This document shows, one piece after another, positions 18,913 through 27,542 of a stretch of 64,000 nucleotides of DNA. The stretch is from Lachnospiraceae bacterium MA2020 (GTDB taxonomy: Bacteria; Bacillota; Clostridia; Lachnospirales; Lachnospiraceae), in NCBI GenBank assembly GCA_000746015.1, contig JQKK01000019.1:35930-99929 (forward strand), read 5' to 3'. The notes under the pieces are model-generated. The model was not told the DNA's origin. It saw only the letters and a list, made by a program, of their open reading frames with translations, and searched no databases. Position 1 is the stretch's first letter, and each line of letters opens with the position of its first letter. The position numbers and the translations under genes were made by a program.

Positions 18913-18972
18913 ATTTCTAAATTTCAGCTATTCGGCATGAACGCTCCCCACACGAATATCAGGAGGAAAAAA

Positions 18973-21126
18973 ATGAAGGACAAAATTTTTGGTGTACTTC
19001 AGCGCGTAGGTAGAAGCTTCATGCTCCCTATCGCAATCTTACCGGTAGCAGGTCTTCTGCTCGGTCTTGGCAGCTCATTCACAAATGAAACAACTATTGC
19101 AACTTATGGCTTGCAGGGAATCTTCGGCAACGGAACATTCATGCACGCACTCATGGTAGTTTTCAACGAAGTAAGTAACATCATCTTCGCAAACCTTCCT
19201 ATCATCTTTGCAGTAGGTGTAGCAATCGGTATGGCAAAGAAAGAGAAGGAAGTTTCTGCTCTTTCAGCTATGATCGCATATTTTGTTATGAACTCTGCTA
19301 TCAGCGCAATGCTCTCACTCATGGGCAAAGTTGATGCAGATGGTAATATCGCAGCTGATGTTCTTTCAGGAACTATCACACAGTCATGCGGTATCACAAC
19401 ACTTCAGATGGGTGTTTTCGGTGGTATCATCGTAGGACTTGGAGTTTCAGCGCTTCACAATAAGTTCTACAAGATCCAGCTTCCACCAGCAATCTCATTC
19501 TTCGGTGGTTCAAGATTCGTACCTATCATTTCTACACTTGTTTACACATTTGTAGGTATCGCAATGTACTTCATCTGGCCATCAGTTCAGACAGGTATCT
19601 ATGCACTTGGCGGACTTGTTACAGGAAGCGGATATGTTGGAACACTTATCTTCGGTCTTATTAAGAGATCACTTATTCCTTTCGGTCTTCACCACGTATT
19701 TTATATGCCTTTCTGGCAGACAGCAGTTGGTGGTACAGCAGAAGTTGCAGGTCAGGTAGTAGAGGGTGGACAGAACATCTTCTTTGCACAGCTTGCTAAC
19801 TCAGGCGATATCGCTCACTTTAGTGCAGACGCAACAAGATATTTCTCAGGTGAGTTTATCTTCATGATCTTTGGTCTTCCTGGTGCAGCACTTGCTATGT
19901 ACCGTACAGCAAGACCTGAGAAGAAAAAGCAGGCAGGCGGTCTTCTTCTTTCAGCAGCACTTGCCAGCATGTTCACAGGTATCACAGAGCCTATCGAGTT
20001 CTCATTCCTGTTCGTAGCACCTATCCTTTTTGTAGTACAGGTTATCCTTGCAGGTTCTGCTTACATGATAGCTCACATGCTCAACATTGCAGTTGGACTT
20101 ACATTCTCCGGCGGACTTATCGACTTCTTCCTTTTCGGTGTTCTCCAGGGTAATGCAAAGACAAGCTGGATGCTTATCGTTCCTGCAGGTATCGTTTACT
20201 TCCTGCTTTACTACTTCATTTTCACATTCCTTATCAAGAAGCTTGACCTCAAGACACCTGGACGTGAAGATGATGACGAGGATACAAAGCTTTTCACAAA
20301 GGCAGATTACAAGGCAAAGAAGGCAGCTGAGGCTGGCGACGACACACTTAGCGACACGATCATGAAGGGTCTTGGCGGTAAGGCAAACATCTCTGATGTT
20401 GACTGCTGTGCAACAAGACTTCGTATCACAGTAAAGAAGCCTGAGCTTGTAAGCGATGGCATGCTTAAGTCAACAGGTGCATCTGGTGTTATCCACAAGG
20501 GTACAGGCGTACAGATCATCTACGGACCACACGTAACAGTTATTAAGTCAAATCTTGAGGATTACCTTGAGAAGGCTGCAAATACAGAGTATCACGCAGA
20601 AGAGACAGCAGCAGAGGCAGCTCCTGCAAAGGCTGAGGACAAGACAGCTAATGCAAAGCCAACAAAGACTGTTATCATCTCAAGCCCTATCACAGGTGTA
20701 GCAGCAGATCTTTCTACAACACCTGACGAGGCATTTTCACAGGGAATGATGGGACTTGGTGCAGCAATGACACCAGTAGATCCTATCGTTAGAGCTCCTG
20801 AAGATGGAGAAGTAGCTTATGTATTTGATACAAAGCATGCAGTAGGACTTATGACAGACAGCGGCGTAAGCATGCTCCTTCACATCGGTGTTGATACAGT
20901 TAAGCTTGGTGGTCAGGGATTTGAAGCACTTGTTGAGAACGGACAGAAGGTCAAGAAGGGTGACCCACTTCTCAAGCTCGATATCGACTACATCAAGGCT
21001 AATGCACCATCAATCGTTTCACCTATACTTTGCACAGATCTTGAAGACAATCAGAAGGTTCGTCTCTTAAAGACTGGCGAGGTTAAGGCTGGTGAAGAGC
21101 TTATTGCAGTTGATTTTTATGACTGA
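18973..21126 (+). CDS. ptsG: PTS glucose-type permease, EIICBA fusion
   Basis: A 717-residue sugar transporter and kinase. Residues 1-420 are the membrane EIIC domain (RSFMLPIAILPVAGLLLG, then GITEPIEFSFLF). EIIB covers about 455-540 with phosphorylated Cys479 in CCATRLRI. EIIA-Glc covers about 570-717 with His637 in LLHIGVD. The three-domain order matches glucose or N-acetylglucosamine permeases; glucose is the better guess because a beta-glucosidase follows. I start at 18973, which has AGGAGG; an upstream in-frame start would lie inside the terminator. Expression is probably controlled by the antiterminator encoded next. Confidence 0.92.
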   Translation: MKDKIFGVLQRVGRSFMLPIAILPVAGLLLGLGSSFTNETTIATYGLQGIFGNGTFMHALMVVFNEVSNIIFANLPIIFAVGVAIGMAKKEKEVSALSAMIAYFVMNSAISAMLSLMGKVDADGNIAADVLSGTITQSCGITTLQMGVFGGIIVGLGVSALHNKFYKIQLPPAISFFGGSRFVPIISTLVYTFVGIAMYFIWPSVQTGIYALGGLVTGSGYVGTLIFGLIKRSLIPFGLHHVFYMPFWQTAVGGTAEVAGQVVEGGQNIFFAQLANSGDIAHFSADATRYFSGEFIFMIFGLPGAALAMYRTARPEKKKQAGGLLLSAALASMFTGITEPIEFSFLFVAPILFVVQVILAGSAYMIAHMLNIAVGLTFSGGLIDFFLFGVLQGNAKTSWMLIVPAGIVYFLLYYFIFTFLIKKLDLKTPGREDDDEDTKLFTKADYKAKKAAEAGDDTLSDTIMKGLGGKANISDVDCCATRLRITVKKPELVSDGMLKSTGASGVIHKGTGVQIIYGPHVTVIKSNLEDYLEKAANTEYHAEETAAEAAPAKAEDKTANAKPTKTVIISSPITGVAADLSTTPDEAFSQGMMGLGAAMTPVDPIVRAPEDGEVAYVFDTKHAVGLMTDSGVSMLLHIGVDTVKLGGQGFEALVENGQKVKKGDPLLKLDIDYIKANAPSIVSPILCTDLEDNQKVRLLKTGEVKAGEELIAVDFYD

Positions 21127-21138
21127 TGGTTACTATGA

Positions 21139-21187
21139 CTAATTAAAGTTGTCGTATTTACAACAATATGACGATTGTAATAATTAG
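21139..21187 (+). repeat. Long hairpin between PTS and antiterminator genes
   Basis: CTAATTA (21139-21145) pairs with TAATTAG (21181-21187). Inside it TTGTCGTATT (21149-21158) pairs with AATATGACGA (21165-21174) through two G-U pairs. No T-run follows. It could stabilise the ptsG end of the mRNA or process the transcript. Confidence 0.45.
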
Positions 21188-21205
21188 TAAAAGTTGCTAT
21201 TATAC

Positions 21206-21243
21206 AAAGGACAGGGACGGAGTATATAGTGTTCCTGTCCTTT
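21206..21243 (+). terminator. Hairpin between PTS and antiterminator genes
   Basis: AAAGGACAGG (21206-21215) and CCTGTCCTTT (21234-21243) are perfect 10-base arms. The T-tail is only three bases, so termination would be partial. Partial read-through would lower antiterminator expression relative to the permease. Confidence 0.55.
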
Positions 21244-21276
21244 AACATGTTTAAACGATTCTTTTTTGAGGTCAAA

Positions 21277-22104
21277 ATGTATAGAATAACGAAGGTATTA
21301 AATCATAATTCGGTCATAGCTGTAGACGATTATGCAAAAGAGTATCTTGTAATGGGCAAGGGCATAGGATTTGGCAAAAAGATCTCTGAGAGCTTTGAAG
21401 TGGGAGAAGGAAGTACGGTTTATTCGCTTCAGAATACTACAGACAGAGGCGAGGCTATGGACATAGTAAAGCACATCGATCCGATGTGCCTTGAGATATC
21501 AGATGCCATATTGAGCGAATCTGAGAAAAACTTTGGAAGTGTTGACAGAAAGATACTGTTTTCACTGGCAGATCACCTGCAGTTTGCGCTCCAGCGTATG
21601 CAGCAGGGGGAAATAATCAAGAATCCTCTTACGAGCGATATAAAAGTGCTTTTCCATATGGAGTACAAAACAGCAATGTGTGCGCTTGAGCTCGTGAAGG
21701 AGAAAATGGGATTGGATCTGACCGATGATGAGATCGGTTACCTTGCACTGCATGTACATTCTGCGATAGAAGATGAGAAGGTTTCGCAGGCAATGCAGAC
21801 AGCGAGAATGGTTAGGGAATGTATTTCTAAAATTGAAAACAGGACGGGCCTCACGATCGAGGTTACTTCACTTGGATATAACCGTCTGATGAATCACATC
21901 AGATATATGGTTGTAAGAATGACTACCGGTGAAAAGCTTAAGCTTGATATGAATGACTATATGCAGGTTAAGTTTCCGGAGACATTTGCAATCGCAAAGG
22001 AAGTGTGTGATGCTATGGCATCAAGTCTGAAGGTTAGCTATCAGGAAGCCGAGATCGGCTATCTTGCTATGCATATAGAAAGGGTAAGTGATACTGAAGA
22101 GTAA
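21277..22104 (+). CDS. BglG/LicT-family transcription antiterminator
   Basis: A 275-residue RNA-binding regulator. Residues 1-55 (MYRITKVLNHNSVIAVDD, then GFGKKI) are the CAT RNA-binding domain. Two PTS regulation domains follow (about 65-165 and 170-275), with conserved histidines in KHID, LHVHSA and NHIRYM. The family binds RAT RNA and stops terminator formation when PTS phosphorylation signals sugar supply. The ATG at 21277 gives the canonical N-terminus and has GAGGT before it. It lies downstream of the PTS gene whose leader carries a matching site, so autoregulation is likely. Confidence 0.9.
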   Translation: MYRITKVLNHNSVIAVDDYAKEYLVMGKGIGFGKKISESFEVGEGSTVYSLQNTTDRGEAMDIVKHIDPMCLEISDAILSESEKNFGSVDRKILFSLADHLQFALQRMQQGEIIKNPLTSDIKVLFHMEYKTAMCALELVKEKMGLDLTDDEIGYLALHVHSAIEDEKVSQAMQTARMVRECISKIENRTGLTIEVTSLGYNRLMNHIRYMVVRMTTGEKLKLDMNDYMQVKFPETFAIAKEVCDAMASSLKVSYQEAEIGYLAMHIERVSDTEE

Positions 22105-22141
22105 AGACTGATATGATGTAAAGGAGAGAGGTACTATTAAA

Positions 22142-24646
22142 ATGAAGACAATGAAGAAAAGACTACCGGAAACAACGACTAATCCAGAGATCCAGGAGTG
22201 GGAGATTGAGCACGCAGCACTTGCAAGAAAGGCTGCATCAGAGGGCATGGTACTGCTCAAGAATGAAAATTCTATCCTTCCGCTTGCAAAAGAGACTAAG
22301 ATCGCATTATATGGATCCGGCACAGTTGTTACCATAAAGGGCGGTATGGGATCCGGTGATGTAAATGAGCGTTACTGCGTAAGTATACGTGAAGGCTTGG
22401 AAAAAGCTGGGTTTACTATCGCAAATCCAGAGTGGTGTGACGGCTATCAGAAGCTTTATGATGAGAAGCGTCAGCTTTGGATAGACGACATGAGAGATTT
22501 CTCAAAGAAGAATCCCGGAGAGTTTTTCCAGTACTATGCAGATAATGTCTTTGAAAGACCGGTAGGCGACTGTCCGACAGAGTGTCAGGCAGATGTTGCT
22601 TTGTATTGTATTTCAAGAAACGCAGGAGAAGGCGCAGACAGAGATGCACAGAAGGGCGACTACTACCTTAATGACGGTGAAAGAGAGATGCTCAGAGAGG
22701 TATGTAAGCTTTATGACAATGTTATAGTTGTCATAAATGCCGGCGGACTTATCGATCTGTCTTTTCTTGATGAAGAGCCTTCAATAAATGCAGTCCTTCA
22801 TATTTCACAGCCGGGTATGGAGGGAGGAAATGCTGTTGCGGATGTTATTTCCGGAAAAGTATCTCCATCCGGCAGGCTTACAGATACATGGGCTATTGAC
22901 TATGAAGACTATCCATCATCAGCAACATTCTCACACAACAACGGAAATGTTGATGATGATAATTACACAGAAGATATTTATGTGGGATATAGGTATTTTG
23001 ATACATTTGACGTACCTTACAGGTATGGCTTCGGATATGGTATTTCTTATTCAAGCTTTAGCGTAGCTGCTACAGGTCTCGAGCTTGGTGAGGACGGAAA
23101 GAGCTTCAGGGTAAAAGCTGATATTAAAAATGTCGGTAAATTTGAGGCAAAAGACGTTATTCAGGTTTATGTGAGCGCACCTCGTACGAAGCTCCAGAAG
23201 GAGTTCAGAAGGCTTGTAGGTTTCACAAAGACACACTCACTTAAGAATGACCGTTCAACGGAGATTGACGTAAATATACCGGTTGAGAGACTTGCATCTT
23301 TTGATGAAAGCACACATGAGTGGAAGCTTGAAAAGGGCATATATATTGTCTGGATCGGAGAATCTTTAGATGATTCAAAGCCGGTTTATGGTTTAGAGAT
23401 CAAGGAAGATACTGTTCTTTCAAAGGTAAGAGCTATCTGCCCTGTAAAGGATGAGTTTGACAGACTTGACCTTTCTGAAGTTGAAGCAAAACTTGAAGAA
23501 AGGTACGAAAAGGCTCTTAAAAAGGTGCACGAGAGCGGTAAAATTGTAAAATTTGAAAATCTCAGTATTGAGTGCAGTGACCTTACCAGGATCGCTGAAA
23601 ATGAAGAGATCGACGATAAGGAAGTACTTGATATAGTTGAGAAGCTCAGCATCGATCAGCTCTGCCATATGGTAAAGGGTGACAGTGATGTACAGTCTGG
23701 TGGAAATCTCGGAGCTGCCGGAGACAGTATGCCGGGAGCAGCCGGTGAAACATCTGCTGCAGCACTTAATGAAGGCGTTGCAAGGATCATACTTGCAGAC
23801 GGCCCTGCAGGTATCAGACTTCAGAAGTACTACTATGTAAAGGATGGAAATATTGTAGATGTTCCTTTCCTCTTTAATATCGAGGGAGGAGTCCTTTATC
23901 CTGAAGCAGAGAACCTTGAGGGAACACGCTACTACCAGTATTGCACAGCTATTCCTGTTGGTACACTTCTTGCTCAGAGCTTTGATCTGGATCTTATCAA
24001 AGAGGTTGGAGATATGATCGGTGACGAAATGCACCGACTTGGAGTTACTCTCTGGCTTGCACCGGGCATGAATATCCATAGGAATCCACTCTGTGGAAGA
24101 AATTTTGAGTACTACTCAGAGGATCCGCTCCTTTCCGGACTTATGGCATCAGCCATGACAAAGGGTGTACAGAAGCATGCAGGTTGCGGTACAACAATTA
24201 AGCATTTTGCATGTAACAATCAGGAGGACAACAGGACAGAGGCAGACAGCCGTGTTTCTGAGAGAGCACTTAGAGAGATATACTTAAAGGGGTTTGAGAC
24301 AGCTGTAAAGGAATCACAGCCACTCAGCATCATGACAAGCTATAATCTCGTGAATGGTGTTCATACAGCAAACAGCAAAGATCTGATCACTCAGCTCCTT
24401 AGATATGAGTGGGGATTTGAGGGACTTGTTATGACTGACTGGTTCACAACAAACTCCAGGAGATGCAGCGCAGCAGGATGCATGAGAGCAGGCAATGATC
24501 TTATCATGCCGGGTACACCTGGAGATGATGAGAATCTTCGAGAGGAGCTTAAAAACGGTACTCTTGAGGAGAAGGATGTAAGAGCATGTGCTGAAAGAGT
24601 TATCAGGACTATCCTTCAGTCTGAGATGTACGAGGAAGTAGAGTAA
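22142..24646 (+). CDS. GH3 beta-glucosidase with permuted domain order
   Basis: An 834-residue glycoside hydrolase family 3 enzyme. The usual C-terminal domain comes first (residues about 20-260, KAASEGMVLLKNENSILPL). A fibronectin-III-like segment follows (about 300-390), and the catalytic barrel is at the C-terminus (about 510-825). Catalytic-domain motifs are LADGPAGIR, TIKHFACNNQE and VMTDWF, with Asp766 as nucleophile. This inverted order is known from Butyrivibrio and Ruminococcus beta-glucosidases. No signal peptide is seen, so it acts on imported glucosides. AAAGGAGAG precedes the ATG. It follows the PTS and antiterminator genes closely. Confidence 0.92.
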   Translation: MKTMKKRLPETTTNPEIQEWEIEHAALARKAASEGMVLLKNENSILPLAKETKIALYGSGTVVTIKGGMGSGDVNERYCVSIREGLEKAGFTIANPEWCDGYQKLYDEKRQLWIDDMRDFSKKNPGEFFQYYADNVFERPVGDCPTECQADVALYCISRNAGEGADRDAQKGDYYLNDGEREMLREVCKLYDNVIVVINAGGLIDLSFLDEEPSINAVLHISQPGMEGGNAVADVISGKVSPSGRLTDTWAIDYEDYPSSATFSHNNGNVDDDNYTEDIYVGYRYFDTFDVPYRYGFGYGISYSSFSVAATGLELGEDGKSFRVKADIKNVGKFEAKDVIQVYVSAPRTKLQKEFRRLVGFTKTHSLKNDRSTEIDVNIPVERLASFDESTHEWKLEKGIYIVWIGESLDDSKPVYGLEIKEDTVLSKVRAICPVKDEFDRLDLSEVEAKLEERYEKALKKVHESGKIVKFENLSIECSDLTRIAENEEIDDKEVLDIVEKLSIDQLCHMVKGDSDVQSGGNLGAAGDSMPGAAGETSAAALNEGVARIILADGPAGIRLQKYYYVKDGNIVDVPFLFNIEGGVLYPEAENLEGTRYYQYCTAIPVGTLLAQSFDLDLIKEVGDMIGDEMHRLGVTLWLAPGMNIHRNPLCGRNFEYYSEDPLLSGLMASAMTKGVQKHAGCGTTIKHFACNNQEDNRTEADSRVSERALREIYLKGFETAVKESQPLSIMTSYNLVNGVHTANSKDLITQLLRYEWGFEGLVMTDWFTTNSRRCSAAGCMRAGNDLIMPGTPGDDENLREELKNGTLEEKDVRACAERVIRTILQSEMYEEVE

Positions 24647-24691
24647 ACAATTTACAAAACTGTTCTTTTAAAAAGACATGCGGAATTTATG

Positions 24692-24719
24692 TTGACAAAA
24701 GATAAAAATTTGATACAAT
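24692..24719 (+). promoter_or_regulatory. Promoter of the thioredoxin gene
   Basis: TTGACA (24692-24697) and TACAAT (24714-24719) with a 16-base spacer, about 70 bases before the start codon. Confidence 0.75.
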
Positions 24720-24788
24720 GTAATTGTTCACAAGAAAAATAGTATTTGATTTGTATTATAGATAATATGATCGATGAAAGGAGCAATT

Positions 24789-25094
24789 ATGGTAAAAAAG
24801 GTTAATGATCTCGTAGAGGCTAAGGCAGCAAAGTTCGCAGTTATAGATTTTTCAGCACAGTGGTGTGGACCATGTAAGATGATGGCACCTGTACTTGAGG
24901 AAGTTTCTGAGTCAATATCTGATGTCAGCTTTTTCAATATTGATGTGGATGAGGCAAGAAATGAGGCTGAGGAGTTCAGTGTAATGAGCATTCCGCTTCT
25001 CGTAGTATTGAAGGATGGTAAGGAAGTTTCAAGACAGGTTGGTTTCCAGCCAAAGGAAAACGTAGAGCAGTTTATTAAAGATGCAATAAAATAA
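24789..25094 (+). CDS. trxA: Thioredoxin
   Basis: A 101-residue thioredoxin-fold protein with the active site WCGPC (Cys26 and Cys29) and the cis-proline region MSIPLLVVLKDG. It reduces disulfides in the cytoplasm. I start at 24789, because the ribosome binding site AAAGGAG lies just before it and inside the longer in-frame ORF from 24774. It is monocistronic, with its own promoter and terminator. No thioredoxin reductase is adjacent. Confidence 0.94.
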   Translation: MVKKVNDLVEAKAAKFAVIDFSAQWCGPCKMMAPVLEEVSESISDVSFFNIDVDEARNEAEEFSVMSIPLLVVLKDGKEVSRQVGFQPKENVEQFIKDAIK

Positions 25095-25114
25095 TAAATA
25101 TAAGTTTTTTAGAG

Positions 25115-25144
25115 AGCCTGATACAGTTTTGTATCAGGCTTTTT
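25115..25144 (+). terminator. Terminator after thioredoxin
   Basis: AGCCTGATAC (25115-25124) and GTATCAGGCT (25131-25140) are perfect arms, followed by TTTT. Confidence 0.92.
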
Positions 25145-25200
25145 GACAATATATACAAAAAATATGCATAAAAATTGATGTATTTTAATTGGTTAAAGCG

Positions 25201-25229
25201 TTGAACAGACAAAGTTGATATGTTATAAT
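25201..25229 (+). promoter_or_regulatory. Promoter of the OPT transporter operon
   Basis: TTGAAC (25201-25206) and TATAAT (25224-25229) with a 17-base spacer and a TG extended -10. The leader between 25236 and 25291 contains an imperfect hairpin (GTCTCTCAT with ATGAGAC). Confidence 0.75.
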
Positions 25230-25291
25230 TTTAAATTGTCTCTCATTTAGAAAGAGATGAGACATTGGATTTATATTAAGGAGTGATTAAA

Positions 25292-27184
25292 ATGCAACAA
25301 GAAGAGTTTAAGCCGTTTGTGCCTGCTGATAAAGTTGTGCCTGAGATAACGGTAACATCAGTAGTAGTAGGTGTATTATTAGCTGTAGTTTTCGGTGCTG
25401 CAAATGCATATCTTGGTCTTAGAGTAGGTATGACAGTGTCAGCATCTATTCCTGCTGCTGTACTTTCAATGACAATTATCAGACTTATCATGCGTCGTGA
25501 TTCTGTACTTGAAAATAACATGGTACAGACTATCGGATCTGCAGGTGAGGCTGTTGCTGCCGGAGCTATTTTTACAATGCCTGTTCTTTTCCTTTGGGCA
25601 AAAGAGGGACTTATAGAAGAGCCTGGTCAGCTTACTATCACAGCGATCGCTATGTGCGGTGGTATCCTTGGAGTAGTATTCATGATACCTCTTCGTAACG
25701 CACTTATTGTTAAAGAGCATGGAGTACTTCCTTATCCTGAAGGAACAGCCTGCACAGAGGTTCTTTTGGCAGGTGAACAGGGCGGATCAAGTGCTAAGTC
25801 GGTGCTTGCAGGTCTTGGAGTTTCTGCAGTAGTTAAGCTTATTGTAGATGGATGGAAGGTTGTAAGCAGTGTTATCACTATCCCTGTTAAGGGCATGAAG
25901 ACTGAGTTTTCAGGCGAGATCTATCCGGCACTTATCGGTGTAGGTTATATCTGTGGTGCCCGTATTTCTTCATTCATGTTTGCAGGTGGTTTAGTTGGAT
26001 GGTTTGTGCTTATCCCTGCAATCGTTACTTTTGGCGGAGATACAGTGCTTTACCCTGGTACAGACACTATCGCAGCTCTCTATGAGGCAGGCGGTGCAAG
26101 CAAAATCTGGGGTACTTATATAAGATATATTGGCGCTGGTGCAGTAGCATGTGGTGGTATCATCAGTCTTATCAAGTCTCTTCCAACTATCGTTATGACA
26201 TTCGGAGCCTCTATGAAGGATCTCAAGGGCGGTTCCGGTGTAGATTCAAAGAGAACAAATAAAAACCTTGATTCAAAGCTTCTTGCTTTGATCGTACTTG
26301 CGATCACTGTTGTACTTTGGCTTCTTCCGGCAGTTCCTGTTAATCTGCTCGGAGCGATACTTATCGTAGTATTTGGTTTCTTCTTTGCAACAGTATCATC
26401 AAGAATGGTAGGACTTGTAGGAAGTTCAAATAACCCGGTATCAGGTATGGCTATAGCTACTCTTCTTTTCTCTACACTTATTCTTAAGGCTTCAGGTCTT
26501 ACAGGTGCAGCAGGAATGGTTGGTGCTATCTGCATCGGTTCTGTTATCTGCGTTATCGCAGGTGTTGCAGGTGATACTTCACAGGATCTTAAGACTGGAT
26601 TCCTTCTCGGAGCTACTCCGGCAAACCAGCAGATTGGTGAGCTTATCGGTACAGTGGTTTCTTCTCTTACAATTGGAGGAGTACTTCTCCTTCTTGATAA
26701 GGCATGGGGATTTGGAACAGAAGAGCTTTCTGCTCCACAGGCTATGCTCATGAAGATGCTTACAGAGGGTGTTATGGACGGAAATCTTCCATGGACACTT
26801 GTATTTATGGGAGTGTTTTTTGCACTTTCTATGGAGGTGCTTCATATTCCGGTACTTCCTGTAGCTATAGGACTTTATCTTCCACTTGAGCTTTCAACAA
26901 CTATCATGCTCGGTGGTGTTGCCCGTTTCTTCGTTGATAAGTATTCTAAGTCTGCAGATAAGAATTCTGAGGCAAATGGAGGTATTCTTTTCTGCTCAGG
27001 TCTTATCGCCGGAGAAGGTCTTATCGGTATCCTTCTTGCATTGTTTGCAGTTATCGGATGGGATAAGGTAATTGATATGTCAGCTAAGTTTAATACAGGT
27101 ACAGTTGGTGCAGTAGTAGTACTTGCATTGATCGTTGCACTTGTTATGAGAGCAGGACTTAAGGATTCAGGTAATGGTAAGTAA
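25292..27184 (+). CDS. OPT-family oligopeptide transporter
   Basis: A 630-residue membrane protein with about 15 hydrophobic segments. The region VVFGAANAYLGLRVGMTVSA and the PYPEGTACTEV motif are typical of the OPT family. Its members carry small peptides or metal chelates into the cell with protons. I start at the ATG at 25292, because AAGGAG at 25277-25282 is well spaced to it; an in-frame GTG at 25283 abuts the ribosome binding site. The last 11 bases overlap the PqqD-like gene, so the two are translated together. The cargo is unknown. Confidence 0.9.
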   Translation: MQQEEFKPFVPADKVVPEITVTSVVVGVLLAVVFGAANAYLGLRVGMTVSASIPAAVLSMTIIRLIMRRDSVLENNMVQTIGSAGEAVAAGAIFTMPVLFLWAKEGLIEEPGQLTITAIAMCGGILGVVFMIPLRNALIVKEHGVLPYPEGTACTEVLLAGEQGGSSAKSVLAGLGVSAVVKLIVDGWKVVSSVITIPVKGMKTEFSGEIYPALIGVGYICGARISSFMFAGGLVGWFVLIPAIVTFGGDTVLYPGTDTIAALYEAGGASKIWGTYIRYIGAGAVACGGIISLIKSLPTIVMTFGASMKDLKGGSGVDSKRTNKNLDSKLLALIVLAITVVLWLLPAVPVNLLGAILIVVFGFFFATVSSRMVGLVGSSNNPVSGMAIATLLFSTLILKASGLTGAAGMVGAICIGSVICVIAGVAGDTSQDLKTGFLLGATPANQQIGELIGTVVSSLTIGGVLLLLDKAWGFGTEELSAPQAMLMKMLTEGVMDGNLPWTLVFMGVFFALSMEVLHIPVLPVAIGLYLPLELSTTIMLGGVARFFVDKYSKSADKNSEANGGILFCSGLIAGEGLIGILLALFAVIGWDKVIDMSAKFNTGTVGAVVVLALIVALVMRAGLKDSGNGK

Positions 27185-27524
27185 TAAGAATTTTTTAGAT
27201 TTTGTACCTGTCTGCAATGAATGGGTAAGTTTTGACAGCAATGAAAAAGGCGAGCTTTTGCTGGTTGTACAGAACAAAGGGTTTTACAATAGGATAGCTC
27301 AGATGTTCTTTAGGCGCAGCAAGGTCTCCGAGATCGAGCTTGATGAGATGGGAAGCTTCGTGCTTCCCCTCATTGATGGCAGACGAAGTGTTTATGAAAT
27401 AGGCAAGTCAGTCAAAGATCATTTTGGCGAAGCGGCTGAGCCATTGTATCCAAGGCTCGTAAAATATATGAAGATATTGCAGAGCTATAAGTATATTTCA
27501 TTTGATAAAAGTCAAAAGAAATAA
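27174..27524 (+). CDS. PqqD-like peptide-binding protein
   Basis: A 116-residue soluble protein. The C-terminal two-thirds (IELDEMGSFVLPLIDGRRSV, then YEIGKSVKDHFG) matches the winged-helix PqqD fold. In other systems this fold holds a precursor peptide for a radical SAM enzyme. Here it is a lone copy, overlapping the OPT transporter gene by 11 bases. No precursor peptide or SPASM-type radical SAM gene is close; the only radical SAM gene nearby is hydE. The pairing suggests a role in peptide handling with the transporter, which is inference. Confidence 0.72.
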   Translation: MVSNKNFLDFVPVCNEWVSFDSNEKGELLLVVQNKGFYNRIAQMFFRRSKVSEIELDEMGSFVLPLIDGRRSVYEIGKSVKDHFGEAAEPLYPRLVKYMKILQSYKYISFDKSQKK

Positions 27525-27542
27525 TATAGGAGGAAGCCTGTT

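Noticed and set aside
18895..18972. Upstream start for the PTS gene
   Set aside because: It would lie in the terminator hairpin and adds residues not typical of the family; AGGAGG marks 18973.
26116..26751. 211-codon frame antisense to the OPT transporter
   Set aside because: No start signal, and the plus-strand frame is a full OPT protein.
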